A DNA stretch of 64,000 bases from Mycogone perniciosa (GCA_025331125.1 JAOALB010000191.1:1-64000), one strand, 5' to 3'; shown: positions 26,400 through 40,579, counted from the first letter of the stretch. The notes: a model not told the origin generated them from the sequence alone. Made by a program: numbers and translations.

Positions 26400-29300
26400 T
26401 ATATCTCCCTCTTTAAAGATTAGTCCCTTTAATTTATATTTATTAATATACTTCTTTATTTTCTTTTATATAAAGTAAAGGTATACCTATATTTCTTTAT
26501 ATAACTACTTTATATTTTTAGCTTTAATTTATACTTCATTTATATATAGGCCTTTCCTTAGCGCTTTATATATATTTAACATAAAATTATAGTTAGTGTA
26601 TATAAGGCTAAATCTAGTTAACTTTAAAATGTTGCTATTACAGGATATTTATATAATTAATAACTTCTGTACTTCATTATTTTAGTTAAAGTTAATATAA
26701 CCTTTTAGATAAGCGTTAATAACCTAATGTCGCGGAGCGCGGCACAGCTATATGGAGCATCGAGAGAAATAGGAATAAAGCTTGATTCTAGTAATAAATA
26801 TGCCGTAGTGGCCTCGCTATATATACACATAGCTAATACAAAGGAAAACGTAAAATGTATGCGTTGTGAGCGCTTATACAGTCTGACATATCGCTTACGC
26901 GATGTGTATGTTAGCTGGTATCTGCTATATAAGCAGATAAGAGCTCCCTAGCGCTGATAAGCGCTAATAAGTGGTAGGTCCTTAGCCTACCTAACCCAAC
27001 ACCTGATTAATATATTTTATCTATCTGTTTATTAATAAGTAATAGGCAGTATTAATCTTATAATTTATATTTAACCAATTGATAAATATTTAATAGAATT
27101 TAAACGTAAAACTTAATTTTTAATTCAAAATAATTTTAACTAAAATTATATAGTTAACTGCAATAAATTGCAAAAATATAACTTAATATTTCTATATCTA
27201 TTAGTTTTTTATATAAAAAGAAGTAAAAGTATTTAATAAATTAATCTATAATTATTAAAATACTATTATCTTTAATCTTTAATACTAGTTTAATAAATAA
27301 TAGTAGGTTAATAATAGAATTTAATAAAATTAACTCTTATAGTTATTCCAGTACTAATAAACATTAAAGTTTACTATATAGTTTATATTTTAAATGTTTA
27401 ACTATTTTATAAATTATAAAGTAAAAAATAATATCTTCTATTACTTTTTTAAACCTATAAAACTTAAAATACCTTTAAACTTATTTATATATCTTACAAA
27501 TACGTTTATATCTATATATTAAATATTAATAGACTTTTATAACTATATTCTTTTAAAGTTTACCTAAAACCTAGATTTTTCTATTTTATTATTAAATTCC
27601 TTTATTATTAAACTCTATATTTTATTGGAATTTATTATTAGTTTAAATAGCGTAATACTCTTTAATATATTAAAGTATAGCATTATTATTAAATACCTTA
27701 TATATAGCTTAAAGAGCTATTTATTAATAATATCTATTAAGGGTTTACTTTAACATCTGTTTAATATATTTAATCTTTCCTTAATTATAGTTAACTCGGC
27801 TATTAAATATATTTACTTATCTATTTTGAAATCCTTTTTAATAGATTAAGATATAGTTAAATTCTAAAAGATATTTTATATAGTAAATATATCCTTTACA
27901 GAGTTATTAAACTACTGTGAAGTATATAATATTCTTATAGTTAATATATACTTTAACTTTATATATTCCTTTTAATAGGTAATGTCGCTATTCTTTAAAT
28001 ATAAAAGTAATAGTAAAGGATTTTTTATTATATATTAGGTAGTTTAGTTTTATACTATATAAAGCTTAAAAATAAAAGGTAATAAAGTATAGTTTACTAT
28101 TTTTATCCTTTTAATTAAATTAAGCTTTTATAGTAACATTAAAAGTATTTATTTTAACTTTTATTTCTTTAAATAAATTAAATATAATAAATATAGGTTT
28201 TTTTAAAATAAACTGCCTAAACTTATTAAAGGCTTTTTATATATTTAATGCTTATAAAAACTTTTAATTTCGTTTTAATAAATTTATAGAGAGTTTATAT
28301 AATACTTTTATAGCCTTTAATAGATTATTAATAATAGTTAATAAATTTTAAAAAGCTTTAAACTTCTTTAATTATTATAAATATAGGCTAACTTTATATT
28401 ACTTATACTTTTAATAAATCTATATAAATTTCTAATATACTTTAAAAAAGTAATTCCTTATATATAGAATTTACATTTCTTTAGTTTTATAAATAGTTTA
28501 GTATTTTATAGTATTTATAATACTTTATAAATATATTCTTTATATTTTTAAAGGTATTTAAAAATATTAAAATATTATTTAAGTAAATAACTATAAAGAT
28601 ATTAAAGTACTCTTTTAATATATTATTAATTATTTTTTAGAATATTAGTAAAGCGTTAATAAAACTAAAAAGTATAATAAAGTATTTAAATAAATTATAT
28701 TTAATTTTAAATGCGGTTATTTATTTATATCCTTTTTTAATTTAAATAAAGTTATAAGCGCCTTTAAAATCTAGCGCTATAAACTACTTTTTTCTATATA
28801 GTTTATCCTACAATTTTATAATGAATAATAGTAAAGCTTTATTTTTAATAGTAGCTTTATTAAACTATTAATAGTTTAAAATTAACTATAGTTTACCTTT
28901 TTCTGTTAATATAAATAGAATAGAATAGTTTATTTTTAATAAAAAGGGTTAAATATACCTTTTAGTTAATATATTATTTAAATAGTTATATAGGCTTTTA
29001 AAGTCTTTTTTATTTAAATTATAAATTTTATAAAACGTAATACTTATATTATCTTTAAGTTTAATTATATAATCCTATTAACTATATTTCAATAGCTTTA
29101 TATTAAATCTTTCCTTAAACAGTTTATTATACTTTTAGTATTCTTTTAAGAAATTGTATAATTATTTTAATAATACTGCTATTTTAAGACTTTTTATTTT
29201 CAGTATTCTATTAATATTATTAAATATTTTCTATAACAGGCAATTATCTTTTAAATTTATTTATTTTTCTCTTTACTTTATTTAAATTTTATTTTTAAGT

Positions 29301-29800
29301 AAATTATTTTAATAATAAAACTAAAATTAACTTTTCTCATTCCTTTTATTAGCTTATTTAAAGGTTTTACATTTTAGAATTTCTTTCTTATAGCTAAATC
29401 TTTTTTAATAGGTTTAATTATTAAAAAAGCTTTATTATTATATTAATATAGTTAACTATTCTTTTAATTAATATTAAAGTTATTGCACTTTTATTAAAAA
29501 TAACTAAAAATAATAGTATATTTATTAATATTTACTATATTATAAAAAACTACCTTTTTATATTTAGTAATTTTAAATTTCAAATAATTAATCTTTTACT
29601 GAAGCTATTTATTATTATATATAAACGCTTTTCTTTTAATTTAATAAAGTTAATATAGTTTAGTTTTCTTTTTTTAAGGTAACTATAATTAATTTATAGT
29701 TATAAGCGCAATTAAATTATGTATTACTTTACTATCTATTTATATATATAGCTAATATCCTTTACTTATTATCTTTAACTTAAAATATAGTAAATCTTTA
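26400..29800 (-). pseudogene. Degraded pol of gypsy element B
   Basis: On the minus strand, the protease active-site segment is at about 29,700-29,760, the reverse-transcriptase KKRGKL-like segment at about 28,890-28,990, and RNase H and integrase lie at lower coordinates. The solo copia LTR interrupts the integrase end. Stops occur throughout. Confidence 0.75.
26728..27001 (-). mobile_element. Solo LTR of the copia family, almost undamaged
   Basis: A 274-bp sequence with perfect TGTCGCGG...CCCAACA ends. It is flanked by CCTAA (26,723-26,727) and CCTGA (27,002-27,006), a 5-bp target duplication with one transition. It is the same family as the E1 and E2 LTRs but keeps CpG-rich words (GCGGAGCGCGG, TTACGCGATG) that are T/A in the others. 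There is no internal region, so it is a solo LTR left by LTR-LTR recombination. The open frame over it is a chance frame. Confidence 0.93.
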
Positions 29801-32478
29801 TTATTACTATTTTTATTTAATATTTCAAGAGATATAATTTATTAATCGCTACTTTATAGCCCTTTTATAAGTCATATTAATTATTTTTTAATTATTTTTA
29901 CTTTATATAAATTTTACAGTTAATTAAAGTTCTTTAAAGTAAATAATACCTTTTTCTATTATAAATAGTTTTTTATAGGTAATAAAATTGAATTAATTTT
30001 AATATAGTTCCTTTATAATTTAATTAATCTCTTTATCTTTTAAACTAAATTTATACTTTATATACTTTTATATTTACTATTTTTAAAGTCCTTCCTATCA
30101 ATAAATAGTATATTTATACTTTTAATACTATATATAATTTAATAATAAATATAAAGTATTATAAGTTTAATATATATATTATTCCTTCAATATATTTTAC
30201 TTATATATAATATACTTTAAACTATTTTATTTTAAATAATATTATTAATTGCATTTAAACCTTTTATTATAGCGGAAGTGCTATTTTATTAATTTCTTTT
30301 AGCAGTAAATATAATATCCTTTAAACTTATATTTTTTAAATCTTTATAGTTAATAACATTTCTTTGAGGTTTTAGTGTTTAATTTAATAATAATAATTTT
30401 AAAGTTTTAATACTATATAGTTATAATTTATTTTTTAAAAGCATTATAATCTTATATTTATTTTATAAAGTAAAATCGGAGTTTAATTAAAAATATATTA
30501 TACTTTACGTTTTCTTAAAGGTATATTATATGGCTATATATAATATAAGTAACTTAAAATATAATATAATGCCTTTTATAAATAAGGTAATTTATAGTAT
30601 AGTCTCTTTATTTATAAGTATATATAGGTTTTGTTTATATAGTTAAAGCAGCTAGAATTACTTTAATAGCTATTTTATTATTAGCTTTACTTTATATATA
30701 AAGTTATTTATATAGGTATGAATATATTTTATTTAATTATATATTTATAGTAATTTCTTTAATTATATAAATATAATATTCATTTAAATTATCCTGAAGG
30801 TTATTATATATTAATAGTATATTTTCGAGTTTTACAGGTATAGTATTATATAGTAATAGTTTATACTATAAAAGATTATCTTTATTTTTATTATTAAAGT
30901 TACTGCTATAAGTTTATTTTTTATTGCTTATAATAATTTAATGAAACTTTGAATAGTTAATTATAGTAACTATTTATTTATTTAAAATACTTTTATCTTT
31001 ATTTAACTTTATATAATTAAAGTTTAAGTTTTGTTTTATTAAATTATTTAAGTATAGTAAATATTTATTTACTTTATTTTTTTTAAATATATCTTTAAAA
31101 ATTAAAGCTTTAAATTTTACTTAATATTTTTTTAATTTATTATAAATATTCTTTTAAATTATTTTAAATATTTTCTGCTTTTACTTTTATTAGATTTATA
31201 AATAAAACAGCTATTATTATAATATATAATCTAGTTAAATAATATATAATTAATAGCTTTTAAAACTTTATTAACCTTTTATTTAAACTTTAATATAAGC
31301 TTTTAAAGTTTATTAATTGTTAGCTTTTATAAAGCTTTACAGTCTTTTAAAATATATTTTAATTCATTACAGTTATAATAAATAGCCTTTACCTTTCCCT
31401 TTTAAATAATATTTAAATCCATTTAATTAAATCTTTTATTATTACAGCTAATAATATATTTTTATTATTTTTTACTTTAATTTATACATTTCTAATATTT
31501 ATAAACTTCTTTAAATTACTATTATTTTCTTTTTATATTTAAATAAAGTTTATAAAGTAAATTATTTATATTTATATATCTTTTAATAAATTTAATAATA
31601 CCTTTATTATAAATGAATTTATAAGCGTTTTCTTAACTTTTAATTCAAGTTTATTATAAAAGCATTTAATAAAAGTAAAGTTTTTTTATTTAACTTTAAA
31701 AATATAGTTTTTAAAGTATATAATATAGTTAAACTATTTTCTTTATTAAATTAAATGCATAAATTTATTCTTTATAATATACTTTTTATTTATATTATTA
31801 AAAGTATTCTTTAATTTCTTTTTTAAATTAATGATAGTTAATAAATATAAATTAAATTTATTTATTAGCTTTACTTTTATTATTAAAGAAATCCTTTTAA
31901 GTAAATTTAAATTACTTTAAAGTATTTCCTTTAAATTATTTAATAGCTAAAAGGACCTTACTAATCTTTATATTAAAGTTAATTAAAAAGTAGGTAAAAT
32001 AGTTATATAGTTAAATAAAAAATAGTTAAAGTTCTATAATACTTTTATTAAATGGTTTAAAAGGCGGTATTTTAAGTAACTCTTTTAAGTCCCTTAAAGG
32101 TTAATTCCTGTTATAGTTTAGTATAAAGTTTAAAGTAAATAGGGCTTAATTCTATAGGTTTATAATAGTTATTCCCTGTTATTAAATTATCTGTTAAAGC
32201 TTTATATTTTTAATAATTAAATATTAATAGTATTATATTTATTTTATATAGTTAGCTTTTATATATTAAAAGGCTTCCTTTATATAAATATATAGTTATT
32301 TTATTTTATTAACTTTATCTCTATCTTTACTTTTATTTATATTATTATCTTTATTATTATTTTATATTTAATTGAAAGGTAGAATAAAGGGTAAAGTATT
32401 AAAAGAAAATACTATAGTGGATATACTTGGAGTATTATATAAGATCTTTAATAGCCTTTTAAATAAAAGTGATGAATA

Positions 32479-32886
32479 TATAATAATCTAGGTTAATTCT
32501 TAATAGTTAAACCAAGGTTTACAGGTTCATATTAATAGACAGGTAAAAGATAAATATTAAATAAGGTAATATAGTTATAATTTTATAAAATAAGCAGTTT
32601 TAATAAATATAATTCATTAACAACTATTGAAATAACTATATTAAATAAGTAATAAGCTAGTCATATATATATAAAGGAAATCTTTATATAATTACTAGTA
32701 TTTTAGTAAATATTACTATAATTACTATAATAGTACAGTAATTAAGTAAATAATTATACTCTTTAGTATAGTAAGCGTTTAAGTAATTACCTTTAATGCA
32801 GTAATTACGTCCTAATAATTAGTTAGTGTAACCGATATTGTCCTATATCCTTGTAACCTGGCCTTTAATATAGGGAGGTTGTAATA
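32479..32886 (-). repeat. 5' LTR of gypsy element B
   Basis: Starts TATAATAATCTAGG and ends AGGTTGTAATA. It is the partner of 24,898-25,305, same length and same U3. Confidence 0.9.
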
Positions 32887-32891
32887 TAAGA

Positions 32892-35440
32892 TAAGGATAA
32901 AGTTAATAAAATAAAATAACTTTATATTAATATAAAATAAGCCTTTTAATATATAAAAGTTGACTATATAAAATAAAAGTAATAATATTAATATTTAATT
33001 ACTGAAAATACTAGGCTTAATTAAATAATTTACTAATAGCAAGCAATTATTATAAACTTATAGAATTAAGCGCTGCCTATATTTAATTTAAACCTTATAC
33101 TAAACCTTAAAGGAAACTGACGTTTAAAGGATTTAAAAGAGTTATTTAAAATACAACCCTTTAAGCACTTGAATAAAAGTACTATAATAGTTTAACTATT
33201 TCTTATTTAATTATATAACTATTTTACCTACTTTTTAATTAATTTTAATATCAAAATTAATAAAGTTCTTTTAACTATTAAATAAGTTAAAGGGAATATA
33301 TTAAAGTAATTTAAATTTATTGAAAGGGATTTTTTTAATAATAAAGCAAATATTAATAAGTAAATATAAACTATATTTATTAATTATAATTAATTTAAAA
33401 AAAAGCTAAAGAATATCTTTAATAATATTAATAAAGAATATATTATAGAAAATAAATTTATAAATTTAATTTAAAAAAGGAATACTTTAATTATACTATA
33501 TACTTTAAAGACTATACTTTTAAAGTTAAAGAAATTTTACTTTTATTAAACGCTTTTATAATAGGCTTAAACTAAAAGTTAAAAAGAAAGCTTATAAATT
33601 CCTTTAAAATAAAAGTATTATTAAGTTTATTAGAGAATATATAAATATAAATATTTTACTTAATAGATTTTATTTAAATGTAAAAAGAAATAATAGTAAT
33701 TTAAATACATTTATAAATATTAAGAATATATAAGTTAAAGTAAAAAGTAATAAAAATATATTATTAGCTTTAATAATAAAAGATTTAATTAAATAGATTT
33801 AAATATTATTTAAAAGGGAAAGGTAAAGGTTATTTATTAGAACTATAATAAGCTAAAATACTTTTTAAAAGACTATAAAGCTTTATAAAAGCTAAAAACT
33901 AATAAACTTTAACAGCCTGCGCGAAAATCTAAACAAAAAGTTAATATATTTTTACAAAGCTATTAATTATATATTATTTAATTGAATTATATATTATAAT
34001 AATAGGTATTTTATTTATAAGTTTAATAAAAATAAAAGTAAATAATATTTAAAATAGTTTAAAAAGATATTTATAATAAATTAAAAGGGATATTAATTCA
34101 TACTTAAATCTTTATCTTTTAAAGATATTTTTAAAGAAAGTAAAGTAAATAAATATTTACTGTGTTTAAATAATTTAATAAAATAAAACTTAAACCTTTA
34201 TTATATAAAGCTAAATAAAAATAAAACTATTTTAAATAAATAAATAATTATTATAATTAACTATTAATATTTTAATTAAATAATTAAAAATAATAAAAGA
34301 TAAATTAATAATAGTAATTTTAATAATAAAAATAAAAATAATCTTTTATAATATAAATTATTATTATATAATACTATAGTTTTAAAATTAGAAAATATAT
34401 TATTAATAAATAGTAATTTTAAAAATAACTTAAATAAATATTACTTTTATATAATTAAAAGAATAACTATGAGTATATAATAAAATAGGATAGATTTATA
34501 TTTATATAAATAACTTTATATATAAAATAAAGCTAATAATAAAATAACTATTAAAGTAATTTTAACTGCTTTACCTATATAAGCAGAATTTATATATATT
34601 TATAGGCAGGGAGACTATACTATAAATAACTTTAATTATAAAGCATATTATACTATATCTTAGGTTACTTATATTATATATAAATATATAGTATACTTTT
34701 AAAAGAAAGTAAAGTATAATATATTTTTAATTAAAATCCTATTTTACTTGATAGAATAAGTATAGGATTATAATGCTTTTAAAAAGTAAATTATAAGTAT
34801 ATAGTATAAAGACTTTAAAATTATTATTATTAAATTAAATATTAAAACCTTAAAGGAATATTATTAATTATAAAGACTTAAAGAATATAAGTTTAAAGGA
34901 TACTATATCTACTATTAAAAGAAATTAATAAAGTAGTAGTTCCACTATAAAAAAAGGTTTAAATATAATTAATAATACTATTTAAAGTATAATAGCTTAT
35001 AGTATATTATATATAAATAAAATAAATTATAAAGTTAATATTCATAATAAACTAATAATACTTTATATTTATTAATAGATTATATATACTGCTGGAAAAA
35101 TAAATAGATTATTTATTTATAAGAAAAGCTTTAAAAATAATAAACATAAAAGTATATAAAATATAAACCTACCTTAAAAGATAAAGAGATTAATTAAATT
35201 ATAAAAAAGCTGTATTAAAATTAGTTTAACTTCATTACCTATAAAAGAATTACCTATAATAAAAGAAAATAATATTTACTTTAAAGAACTTTAATTAACA
35301 ATAAAATCTATATAAAAAGAAAAGAATTAAAAAATAATTAATATTACCTATAAAAAGGCTATAAAGTAATAATTAATAAATTATATCTTTTAAAATATTA
35401 AATAATAAAAGTAATAATAAAGATTTACTATATTCTAAAT
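32892..35440 (+). pseudogene. Degraded gag region of gypsy element C
   Basis: Plus-strand internal sequence between the resumption point after B and the protease. It matches the reverse complement of D from about 44,500 to 47,020. It occupies the gag position (capsid and nucleocapsid), but no clean CCHC knuckle survives. Confidence 0.6.
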
Positions 35441-38400
35441 TAAAAATAATAGTTAAAGGATATTAGCTATATATATTAATAAATAGGACAGTAATAGGCA
35501 ATTCTATTATACTTATAACTGTAAATCGCTTATAGTTACTTTAAAAAGAGAAAATTAAATTATATTAACTTTATTAGGTAAACGGAAAAGCTTTTAGAAA
35601 TAGTGAAAGACTGATTATCTTAACCCTAAAATTGCTAAATATAAAGGAGTGGTTTTTTTTGCAATATAGCAAATATTAATAGGTATAATATTATTGTCGG
35701 TTATCTTTAGTTAAAATGCAATAACTTTAATATTAAATGGGACAATGGCTAGCTTTATTAGCGCGATAGCAAAGCTTCTTTAGCGATTAGAACTATTAGA
35801 AAGGCTTTAGCTATAGGGCGGAAACTTTATATAAAACCCCTAAATATATTAAAAAAAGGAATTAAAGAAATTACCTTTAATTTAATTATAGAAATAATTT
35901 ACCTAAAAGTAAAATTTAAATAAAGTAAAGGAAAGAATAAATAAATTTAAAGAATAATTGCCTTTTTATAGAAAGTATTTAATAATGTTAATAAAATATT
36001 TAAAATAAAAAGCCTTCAAACAGTAATACTATTAAAATAGCTATTGAATATCTTTAAAGAATACTAAAAGTATAATAAAGTATTTAAAGAAATATTTAAT
36101 ATAAAATTACTAAAATATAATTAATAGGACTATATAATTAAATTTAAAGATAATATAAGTATTACCTTTTATAAGATCTATAATTTAAATAAAAAAAGGC
36201 TTAAAAGCCTATATAAGTATTTAAATAATATATTAATTAAAAGGTATATCCGACCTTTTTAATTAAAAGTAGGCTATCCTATTATATTTATATTAAAGAA
36301 AAGAGGTAAATTACAGTTAATTATAGATTATTAATAATTTAATAAAGTTATTATTAAAGATAAAACTTTACTACTATTAATTATAAAATTATAAAATGAA
36401 CTATATAAGAAAAAGTAGTTTATAGCGCTAAATCTTAAAGGCGCTTATAACCTTATTTAAATTAAATATAGCTTATTTAAATACTTAATTATACTTTTTA
36501 ATTTTATTAATATTTTAGCGATATTTAAAAAAGATTAATTAATAATATATTAAAAAAAGTATTTTAATATTTTTATAATTATTCATTTAAATAATATTTT
36601 ATTTTTTTTAAATACCTTTAATAATATAAGAAATATATTTATAAAATATTATAAATACTATATAATATTAAATTACTTATAGAATTAAAAAGGTATAAAT
36701 CTTATATATAAAAAATTACTTTTTTAAAGTATATTATTACTTTTAGAGAAATATATATAAAATTATTAAAAGTATAAGCAGTAAAAGACTAGCCTATATT
36801 TATAATAGTTAAAGAAATTTAAAGTTTTTTAAAATTTACTAATTATTATTAAGAATTTATTAAAAGATTTAAAAGTATTATATAAACTCTTTATAAACTT
36901 ATTAAAAAAAATTAAAAGTTTTTATAAATATTTAATATATAAAAAGCCTTTAATAAATTTAAGCAGTTTATTTTAAAGAAACCTATATTTATTATATTTA
37001 ATATATTTAAAAAAATAAATGTTAAAATAAATAGTTTTAATTTTACTATAAAAGTTTAATTTAATCACAAAAATAAAAATAATAAACTATACTTTATTGC
37101 TTTTTATTTTTAAGTATTATATAGTATAAAATTAAACTATTTAATATATAATAAAGAATTCTTTACTATGATTTTTATATTTAAAGAAAAGTAATATTAT
37201 TTATTAAAAGGAATATATAAATTTAAAGTATATACTGATTATAAAAGTATTATATATTTTATAATAGTTTAATAACTTTTTAAAAGGCAGATCTACTATA
37301 TAGAATACCTTTTAAAATTTAATTATATCCTAATCTATTAAAAAGGATCTAAGAATAGATAAATAAACGCGCTTAGCAGATAAACTAATTATGATTAAAG
37401 AGAAATTAAGTATATTAGGCAGATTTTAAAATAAACCTTTAAAGGATATTATTAATAAATAGCGCTTTAAGCTATATATAAAGTATTTAATAATAATACT
37501 ATACTTTAATATATTAAAAAGTATTATATTATTTAGAATAATAATAGACTTTTAAAAAATATAAAGTATAATCATAAAGAAATTTAATAATAAAATAAAA
37601 AGATTTAAATTTTAAATAAACTTTAAAAGAATATAGTTATAAAAGGTTATTAATACTTAATATATAAATATAAAAGTATTTACAAAACCTATAAATAAAT
37701 TGAAAAGTATTTTAAATTTTAAAGGCTTAAAAAGATTATATCAAATATTATTTTTTATTATATAATTTATATAATAGTTAAAACTTTAAAATATAAACTA
37801 TATATTAAACTTTAACTTTTATTAATATTAAAATAACTATAAAGGTTAATTTTATTAAACTTTATTATTAAATTAGAATTATTTGTTAAACTAAAAATAA
37901 AACTTAAATATAATAATATCTTAATAATTATAAATTAATTTATTAAATACTTTTACTGTTTTTTATATAAAAAAGTACTAGATATAGAAATATTAACTTA
38001 TATATTCTTACAATTTATTGCAGTTAATTATATAATTCTAGCTAAAATTATTTTTAATTCAACGTTAACCTTTATATTTAAATATTAAAAAATACTTATA
38101 AATCAATAAAATATAAATTATAAATTAAATATTATATATTATTTATAGATAAATAAATAAATAAAATATATTTATTAAATTATTAAAGTTTATTTAAAAA
38201 GTTATAGTAACTTTAATTAAAATAATTAAATAAAAAAGCTATTAATTATATAAATATCTTATAATAGTAATATTTTAAAATAAATTAAATTTAGCTTTAT
38301 ATATATTAATTATAGCTTTACACTAAATATATATATAGCATTAAAAAAAGGGCTATATATTAAGAAAGTATAAATTAAAGCTAAAAATATAAAGTAATTA

Positions 38401-38660
38401 TATAAAGAAATATAAATATAGTTTTACTTTATATAAAAAGAAATAAAGAAGTATATTAATAAATATAAATTAAAAGGATTAATCTTTAAAGAGGGAGATA
38501 TAGTTTATTTATATTAATATTTATTAAAAAGAAAGTATAAATATTAAAATAATATAATTAAGCAATAAATTGGATTTTAAAAAACTTAAACTTTATTTAA
38601 TTAAAAAGGTTATTTTAAAAGTTATTTATAAATTTATATTATTAAATAATATCTAAATTT
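35440..38660 (+). pseudogene. Degraded pol of gypsy element C (PR-RT-RH-IN)
   Basis: Plus strand. About 35,458-35,530 reads a protease segment (YILI(D/N)..A.GNFI), with the ancestral DSGA better seen in D. About 36,240-36,350 reads GYIRPF, VGYPIIFILKKRGKLQLIIDY and FNKVIIKDKT, classic Ty3/gypsy RT. About 36,420-36,460 reads FIALNLKGAYNLI, the catalytic-Asp region with D to N. About 37,215-37,380 holds the RNase H region (YTDHK...YF). About 38,080-38,170 holds a STAYHPQTDGQTER-like integrase relic. About 38,465-38,560 reads GLIFKEGDIVYL, the integrase GPY/F-type C-terminus. All of it is stop-ridden. Confidence 0.85.
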
Positions 38661-39620
38661 ATTTAATATTTTATATTTTATTATTTAAAAAAGGATTATA
38701 AAATAAATTAAAGAATAAATTAATTATAAATTAAATTAAAGTTTTATTAATTAAAAAAAAATAAGGTTAAAGAAATTAAAGCTATAAGAATAGAAAATAA
38801 TAAATAATAATATTTAATAAAATAAAAGAACTATAAAGAGGCATATAACTTTTTAGAATTTATTAAATATTTATTAAATATTAAAAATAAACTTAAATAG
38901 TTTTATTAGTCTTTAAAATTAAAGGATTTAAATCTATATAATTATTATTAAGCTTTAAAAACACTTAATTTACCTTAATAGGCACTTTTAGTAATTAAGA
39001 ATTAATTATTACTTTTACTTTTTAAATAAAAAAAAAAGCAGTATATTATCCTTTTTATTCAAACCTTATAGCCTTTATTTAAAAAGTTTAATATATTGCT
39101 TATATACCTTTTTTTTAATATATTAAATATAGTTTAAATACTTTATAGCCGCTATAATCTATAATTAAAGCTTTATTAAATAAAAGTAAAGACCTTTTAA
39201 TTTTTTATTTACTTTATCTTTTTCTAGTTTAAGCTTTTTCTGTTATTTAAATATATATATAATTAAAAAAGTTAATAAAAAAATATAAAAGAGAGGAAAG
39301 AGAAAAGTATATAAAATAAAGTAATTAAAACCTTATTATAAAAATAGCTTTAATATATATATTTACTATACTTTAAAAAGTTATTTATTATTCAATAGAT
39401 TAATTTCTTTTAAAAGTAAAAGGTATAAAGTATATTAATAAAATTGCCTTTAAAAAGAATTAAAGAAGTAAATGAAGTATATTTATTAAATTTATAAATA
39501 TAAAGTTTCGTAATATAATTTATTATAATATTAATATAAAAAAGGTAAAAAGAATAAATAATAAAATTTATAAAAAAGCTAATAGGTTTTAAAGATAAAA
39601 TGAATAAAAGGGGGATATTA

Positions 39621-39980
39621 TATTATAACTTAACTTTATTAATAATTTAATTAACTATTAATAGATTATAATTATAAATATAATCCTATAAAAAGGATTA
39701 CTATATAAAATTATAATCCTAGATTTATAAGATTATTATAATTTAAATAATTTAAGTATATTAACTATATATCTTTTTTATATATAAAACTAAGTAAATT
39801 ATAATTATTTAATATAGTTATTTAAATAGTTATTAATATAATTATTTACTTAAACTCTTAATTTTATAGAATTATAATTATATTACTTTATTTAATATTT
39901 ATCTTTAACCTCTCTATTAATATAAACTTTATAAACTTTAATTTAATTATTAAAAACTAACCTAGATTATTATTATTATA
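39621..39980 (+). repeat. 3' LTR of gypsy element C
   Basis: Starts TATTATAAC immediately after the purine tract and aligns in reverse complement with the A and D LTRs. The right end is blurred by an ATT-repeat expansion (39,966-39,980). Confidence 0.85.
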
Positions 39981-40142
39981 AAGTATAAACTAATATTATA
40001 TATATATAATGTATTATTAATATATTGTATATAAATAAAAACATTAATAAATTTTTAAAATTTAATTTAATACTTTATACCCTTTAAAAAAGTATACTAT
40101 TAATAATAATTTATATAACTTAATAATAAATACCCTTTTTAA
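39981..40142. other. AT-rich spacer between elements C and D
   Basis: Short A/T-only sequence with a TA dinucleotide run near 39,995-40,010 and no coding potential. Ends in TTTAA, the left target-site copy of D. Confidence 0.6.
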
Positions 40143-40506
40143 TATAATAATGTAGGTTAGTTTTTAATAGTTAAACTAAGGTTTATAGGTTTATATTAAT
40201 AGAGAGGTTAAAGATAAATATTAAATAATATCAAATAGTTATTATTTTATAAAATAGGTAGTTTAAGTAAATAATTATATTAAATAATTATAATTTATTT
40301 AATTCTATATATAAAGGAGATATATAATAACTATATTTAAATTATTTAAATTATAGTAATCTTAATAATCCAAAATTATAGTTTTATATACTAATCTTTT
40401 TTATAAGATTATATTTATAGCTATAATTTATTAATAATTAATTAAAGGTTTTAATATTTTACTATAATTTTATAATTAAACCTTTTAATATAGTTAAGTT
40501 ATAATA
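40143..40506 (-). repeat. 3' LTR of gypsy element D
   Basis: Starts TATAATAATGTAGG, ends AGTTATAATA, and is followed by the pyrimidine complement of the PPT. Almost entirely A/T. Confidence 0.9.
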
Positions 40507-40560
40507 TAATATCCCTTTCTTATTAATTTTATCTTTAAAACCTATTAATTCCTTTATAAG

Positions 40561-40579
40561 TTTTTTTTTTTTTTTTTTT
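40561..40579. repeat. Poly-T tract in element D
   Basis: About 19 consecutive T just inside the 3' LTR of D, where element A has mixed pyrimidines (about 838-860). It probably reflects C-to-T conversion of a pyrimidine-rich stretch plus slippage. Confidence 0.8.

Larger units (their letters stand above)
24898..32886 (-). mobile_element. Ty3/gypsy LTR retrotransposon B, nested in C, RIP-degraded
   Basis: 408-bp LTRs at 24,898-25,305 and 32,479-32,886 share a subfamily-specific U3 not seen in A or D. Flanking 5-mers are GAAGA (24,893-24,897) and TAAGA (32,887-32,891), a target duplication with one mismatch. Deleting B plus one flank restores element C in perfect register with D. The polypyrimidine complement of the PPT follows the left LTR (25,311-25,321), so B is on the minus strand. 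Total 8.0 kb, including a solo copia LTR at 26,728-27,001. pol remnants lie at about 26,400-29,800. Confidence 0.93.
24333..39980 (+). mobile_element. Ty3/gypsy LTR retrotransposon C, RIP-degraded, interrupted by B
   Basis: Left LTR 24,333-24,733 starts TGTTATAACCC. Right LTR starts at 39,621 directly after a purine tract AAAAGGGGGA and ends at about 39,974-39,980. The internal sequence starts at 24,734, is interrupted at 24,898-32,886 by element B, and resumes at 32,892 with base-for-base continuity against D in reverse complement. Net length is about 7.65 kb. The plus-strand order is protease (about 35,460), reverse transcriptase (36,240), RNase H (37,210), integrase (to 38,650). No matching TSD was found (ATTCC on the left, no equivalent on the right), and the two LTRs differ in their first ~165 bp, so C may be a recombinant. 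Confidence 0.85.

Noticed and set aside
26727..26951. 74-residue open frame with near-normal composition
   Set aside because: It coincides with the undamaged solo copia LTR; the normal composition comes from escaping RIP, not from coding.
38690..38950. Chromodomain at the end of integrase in element C
   Set aside because: A YLIKWKxY-like reading is possible after undoing mutations, but spacing to the following residues does not fit well enough to claim it.
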